Below are positions 61,716 to 64,000 of a stretch of DNA of 64,000 nt, piece by piece. The stretch spans positions 109,873 through 173,872 of the forward strand of contig NZ_JAAZWB010000089.1 of assembly GCF_012524115.1 (NCBI RefSeq), given 5' to 3'. The position numbers were made by a program, and so were the translations under genes. The notes below the pieces were generated by a model. That model searched no databases. It worked only from the letters and a program-made list of their open reading frames with translations, and was not told the DNA's origin. How positions within the stretch are numbered: the first letter of the stretch is position 1; each line of letters opens with the position of its first letter. This stretch comes from Bacillus sp. RO1 (GTDB lineage: Bacteria; Bacillota; Bacilli; Bacillales; Bacillaceae_I).

Positions 61716-63137
61716 TTAACAAACTAGTTCTATTATAAAGTTCAACCCTTCTTTTAATTCTTCCAAAGATGCATATGCATAAGAAAGACGAATGTGATGT
61801 AAATCTGCTGTATCATATATATAACCCGGGTTTATAAGTACATTTTTCTTAAGCAGATTTAGAAACAATGCTTTATTTACAATAGGTTCATTGAATCGAA
61901 GCCAGATATAGAAACCTCCTTCAGACTTCTCCCACGTTGCGACGCTCTTAAATTGTTCTTCTAAAATTTTTTCTACAAATGAAGCTCTTATTTTCAATTG
62001 TTCGCGTAGCTGCAGTATGTGTGATTCATATATTCCAGATGACAACCAGTGAGCAACAATTTCTTGAGAGATAGCACTTGAACCGTAATCTGTTTGCATT
62101 TTTATATCTGCTAACCGTTGAATTACAGGCTCAGGAGCCACTACCCATCCTATACGTAATCCAGGACTTAGCGTCTTTGAAACACTTCCTATATATAAAA
62201 CTTGTCCCGATCCATCGATTGATTTTAGTGCAGGAGAAGATGATGGTTCAAATAACAGTTCATGATAAACATCATCTTCAATAATCGGTATTTGTAATTG
62301 CTCACAAGTATCATACAAGATTTGTCTTTCCTCGCTTGTCCAATTGCGACCTGTTGGATTTTGAAGCGTTGGCACGCAGTAGAAAAGGGATTGTTTTCTT
62401 CTTTTGGCAATTCTTAATGTTTCTGTTAAGTTGCCATCACGCTGAATAGACATCATACGCATTCCAGCAGATTGAAATGGGTGGATGGAATTTAAATACG
62501 AAGGGTCTTCTTGAAAAATAATAGCCCCTTCTTCTAGTAATCCTATTGCAATCAATTGAAGCGCTTGAATTGCACCTGAAACAATTAAGATATTTTCTGG
62601 TGCAGTAGCAATTCCCCTTTTCTTTAAATACTCACACAAAACACATCGCAGTTTTTTACTTCCTTGTGGTTCAGAGTATCCTATTGCTCTAGAATCCAAT
62701 GAGAGTGATTTTAAGGAGCGCTCAATTTGTTTGGTTGGAAGTAGTTCAGGGGATAACTCACCTGTTCCAAGACGTATGATGTGATCATATTGCTCATATT
62801 CATTTATCAGTTGTATGGTATGATAGTTTGGTTTGTGAATACTAGCATCAATATGTTGCTGCCAATTAGGCTGTGATTTATTTAAAAGGACATTCCACGA
62901 ATTATTTGCTATAAAAGTACCTGAACCTACTCTCGATACAAGTAAACCATCTGCTTTTAATTCTTCCAAAGCAAGATTAATTGTGCTTCGATTCACTTCA
63001 AATTGTGCTGCTAGTTTACGCTGTGTCGGAAGCTTAGTACCAACTGCCCAATCGCCTCTCTCAATACGAGTTCTCATCCACTCTATGATTTGCTCATGAA
63101 TGGTAAGATGGGATTTCCTATCTGGCTTCCAATGCAT
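61716..63137 (-). CDS. MocR-type transcriptional regulator (GntR HTH fused to aminotransferase fold)
   Basis: The 473-residue protein has an N-terminal GntR winged HTH (LTIHEQIIEWMRTRIERGDW, TKLPTQRKLAAQFEVNRSTINLALEEL) and a class I aminotransferase-like domain with the PLP lysine in GSVSKTLSPGLRIGWVVAPEP. MocR regulators sense PLP or amino-containing ligands; PdxR and GabR are known examples. It is divergent from a LysE-type exporter gene over a 105-bp gap holding a palindrome, so it probably controls that gene. It ends with normal length. Confidence 0.9.
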   Translation of the reverse strand: MHWKPDRKSHLTIHEQIIEWMRTRIERGDWAVGTKLPTQRKLAAQFEVNRSTINLALEELKADGLLVSRVGSGTFIANNSWNVLLNKSQPNWQQHIDASIHKPNYHTIQLINEYEQYDHIIRLGTGELSPELLPTKQIERSLKSLSLDSRAIGYSEPQGSKKLRCVLCEYLKKRGIATAPENILIVSGAIQALQLIAIGLLEEGAIIFQEDPSYLNSIHPFQSAGMRMMSIQRDGNLTETLRIAKRRKQSLFYCVPTLQNPTGRNWTSEERQILYDTCEQLQIPIIEDDVYHELLFEPSSSPALKSIDGSGQVLYIGSVSKTLSPGLRIGWVVAPEPVIQRLADIKMQTDYGSSAISQEIVAHWLSSGIYESHILQLREQLKIRASFVEKILEEQFKSVATWEKSEGGFYIWLRFNEPIVNKALFLNLLKKNVLINPGYIYDTADLHHIRLSYAYASLEELKEGLNFIIELVC

Positions 63138-63203
63138 AAAAGGTCACCCTCTCAATAAAATTGGCCGGATAAAAATCCATCCAATTGGTTGTTTTCTTTT
63201 AGT

Positions 63204-63218
63204 TGTAACATAGTTACA
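63204..63218. promoter_or_regulatory. Palindromic candidate operator between MocR and LysE genes
   Basis: TGTAAC, ATA, GTTACA is a perfect 6-3-6 palindrome centred 26 nt before the LysE ribosome site and about 74 nt before the MocR start. It is the best operator candidate for the divergent regulator. Confidence 0.5.
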
Positions 63219-63242
63219 GTATTAGGGAAAGGGAGATGACAA

Positions 63243-63845
63243 ATGGAAGCAATTATACATGGAATTATTCTAGCAATCGGGCTCATTTTACCTCTAGGGG
63301 TACAAAATGTATTTGTATTTTCACAAGGCGCTACACAACCACGACTGCTTAGCGCGCTACCCTCAACAATTACAGCTGCGTTATGTGATACATTATTGAT
63401 ACTTTTAGCTATCTTTGGTTTATCCATCATCGTCTTGCAATTCGAATGGTTACGACTTAGCTTGATGGTTATAGGCATACTATTTTTACTTTATATGGGT
63501 AACTCGATTTGGCGATCTACACCTACTACTTCTATAACCAGTAAAGCGTTACCGACGAGTAAACAAATTCTCTTTGCCTTGTCTGTTTCCTTACTAAATC
63601 CACATGCAATTTTAGATATTGTGGGAGTTATTGGGACAAGTGCATTAAAGTATATTGGCTCAGAGCGAATTTACTTTACCGTTGCTTGTATTGTAGTTTC
63701 TTGGATTTGGTTTTTTGGTTTAACGTTAGCAGGTACAGTCATTAAGAAATTAGACAGCAAAGGAAAATTAATGATTATGTTTAATAAAAGCTCTGCACTA
63801 TTTATTTGGGGAACTGCCATTTATCTTTTCGTCGGTTTAATGTAA
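63243..63845 (+). CDS. LysE family amino acid exporter
   Basis: The 200-residue protein has six membrane helices and the LysE/ArgO pattern: GIILAIGLILPLGVQNVFVFSQGA at the start, ALCDTLLILLAIFGLS, and LSVSLLNPHAILDIVGVIGTSAL in the middle. LysE/ArgO proteins export basic or other amino acids. GGGAGATG lies before the ATG. The divergent MocR regulator suggests induction by an amino acid or amine ligand. Confidence 0.9.
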   Translation: MEAIIHGIILAIGLILPLGVQNVFVFSQGATQPRLLSALPSTITAALCDTLLILLAIFGLSIIVLQFEWLRLSLMVIGILFLLYMGNSIWRSTPTTSITSKALPTSKQILFALSVSLLNPHAILDIVGVIGTSALKYIGSERIYFTVACIVVSWIWFFGLTLAGTVIKKLDSKGKLMIMFNKSSALFIWGTAIYLFVGLM

Positions 63846-63873
63846 TAAATTAATGAAATAAGTACTGCTAAGT

Positions 63874-64000
63874 AGAGGCTGGGACAAAACTAAAAAAGCC
63901 TAATAAAAGACGAACAATTTAGGTGTCATAGGTATTGGCTCTAAATACCGCTGTTGATCTCCACAAATGGCTTCGCTTTCCTAGGGGCGGTGCTTGAGCC
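63874..64000 (+). repeat. Dispersed Bacillaceae intergenic repeat, cut by window edge
   Basis: The sequence GAGGCTGGGACAAAAC followed by CTGTTGATCTCCAC, GGCTTCGCTTTCC, GGGGCGG and TTGAGCC resembles, as I remember it, a repeat seen at many intergenic sites in Bacillaceae genomes. It continues past the window, so its full length and any link to a mobile element cannot be judged. Confidence 0.5.

Overview
The window is chromosomal DNA of a low-GC, endospore-forming Firmicute of the Bacillaceae. Evidence is the spore genes (tlp, sspN, sspO, sspP, a GerPF-like gene, a Spo0E-like gene), strong GGAGG ribosome sites, and a gene order that I recognise from memory as the Bacillus subtilis ynzD-ccdA-yneI-yneJ-yneK ... 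sspP-sspO-citB-yneN-sspN-tlp-yneP-yneQ-yneR block. The species cannot be fixed from sequence reading alone. No prophage, integrase or intact insertion sequence was seen.

Layout. 1-4 kb: end of an RND efflux pump, an S9 peptidase and a CapA-like protein. 4-13 kb: the conserved yne/ssp/citB block, with aconitase under a candidate CcpC dyad and cre site. 12.7-36.4 kb: about 24 kb that splits the block between sspP and yneK. It carries selA, selB, selD, a small SelW-like selenoprotein, tRNA-Sec, secreted low-complexity proteins, a GntR/ABC transporter operon, proCBA, a MoxR-DUF58-DUF4129 operon and several repeat arrays. 36.4-39.6 kb: the block resumes with yneK, ccdC, yneI, ccdA and a Spo0E-like gene. 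39.7-43.4 kb: an alkylsulfatase and a guanidine-I riboswitch with two SMR exporter subunits. 43.4-56.2 kb: a 13-gene cobalamin salvage and late-synthesis operon on the minus strand behind a B12 riboswitch. 56-64 kb: small accessory genes, a MocR regulator with a divergent LysE exporter, and a dispersed repeat at the right edge.

Systems. The selenocysteine set is complete within the window: SelD makes selenophosphate, SelA converts Ser-tRNA-Sec, selC is the tRNA with anticodon UCA, and SelB delivers it. Two genes have an in-frame UGA followed by a hairpin: selD itself (Gly-Sec-Gly-Cys) and a 79-residue Rdx/SelW-like protein (Cys-Met-Gln-Sec). Ordinary ORF calling truncates the first and misses the second. 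The cobalamin operon combines import (BtuFCD), remodelling (CbiZ fused to BtuD), adenosylation, side-chain amidation and nucleotide-loop assembly, but no corrin-ring synthesis genes.

Most unusual non-coding structure. Two inverted intergenic arrays (about 11.84-12.05 and 18.93-19.14 kb) each hold ten TTCGGTCA-type octamers at 21-22 bp spacing with one 31/32 bp gap at the same place. All spacings are close to multiples of 10.5 bp, so the octamers share one face of the helix, while the reading frame is not kept. A third array (31.16-32.04 kb) has about 17 copies of a 52-bp unit, each containing an 8-bp inverted repeat.
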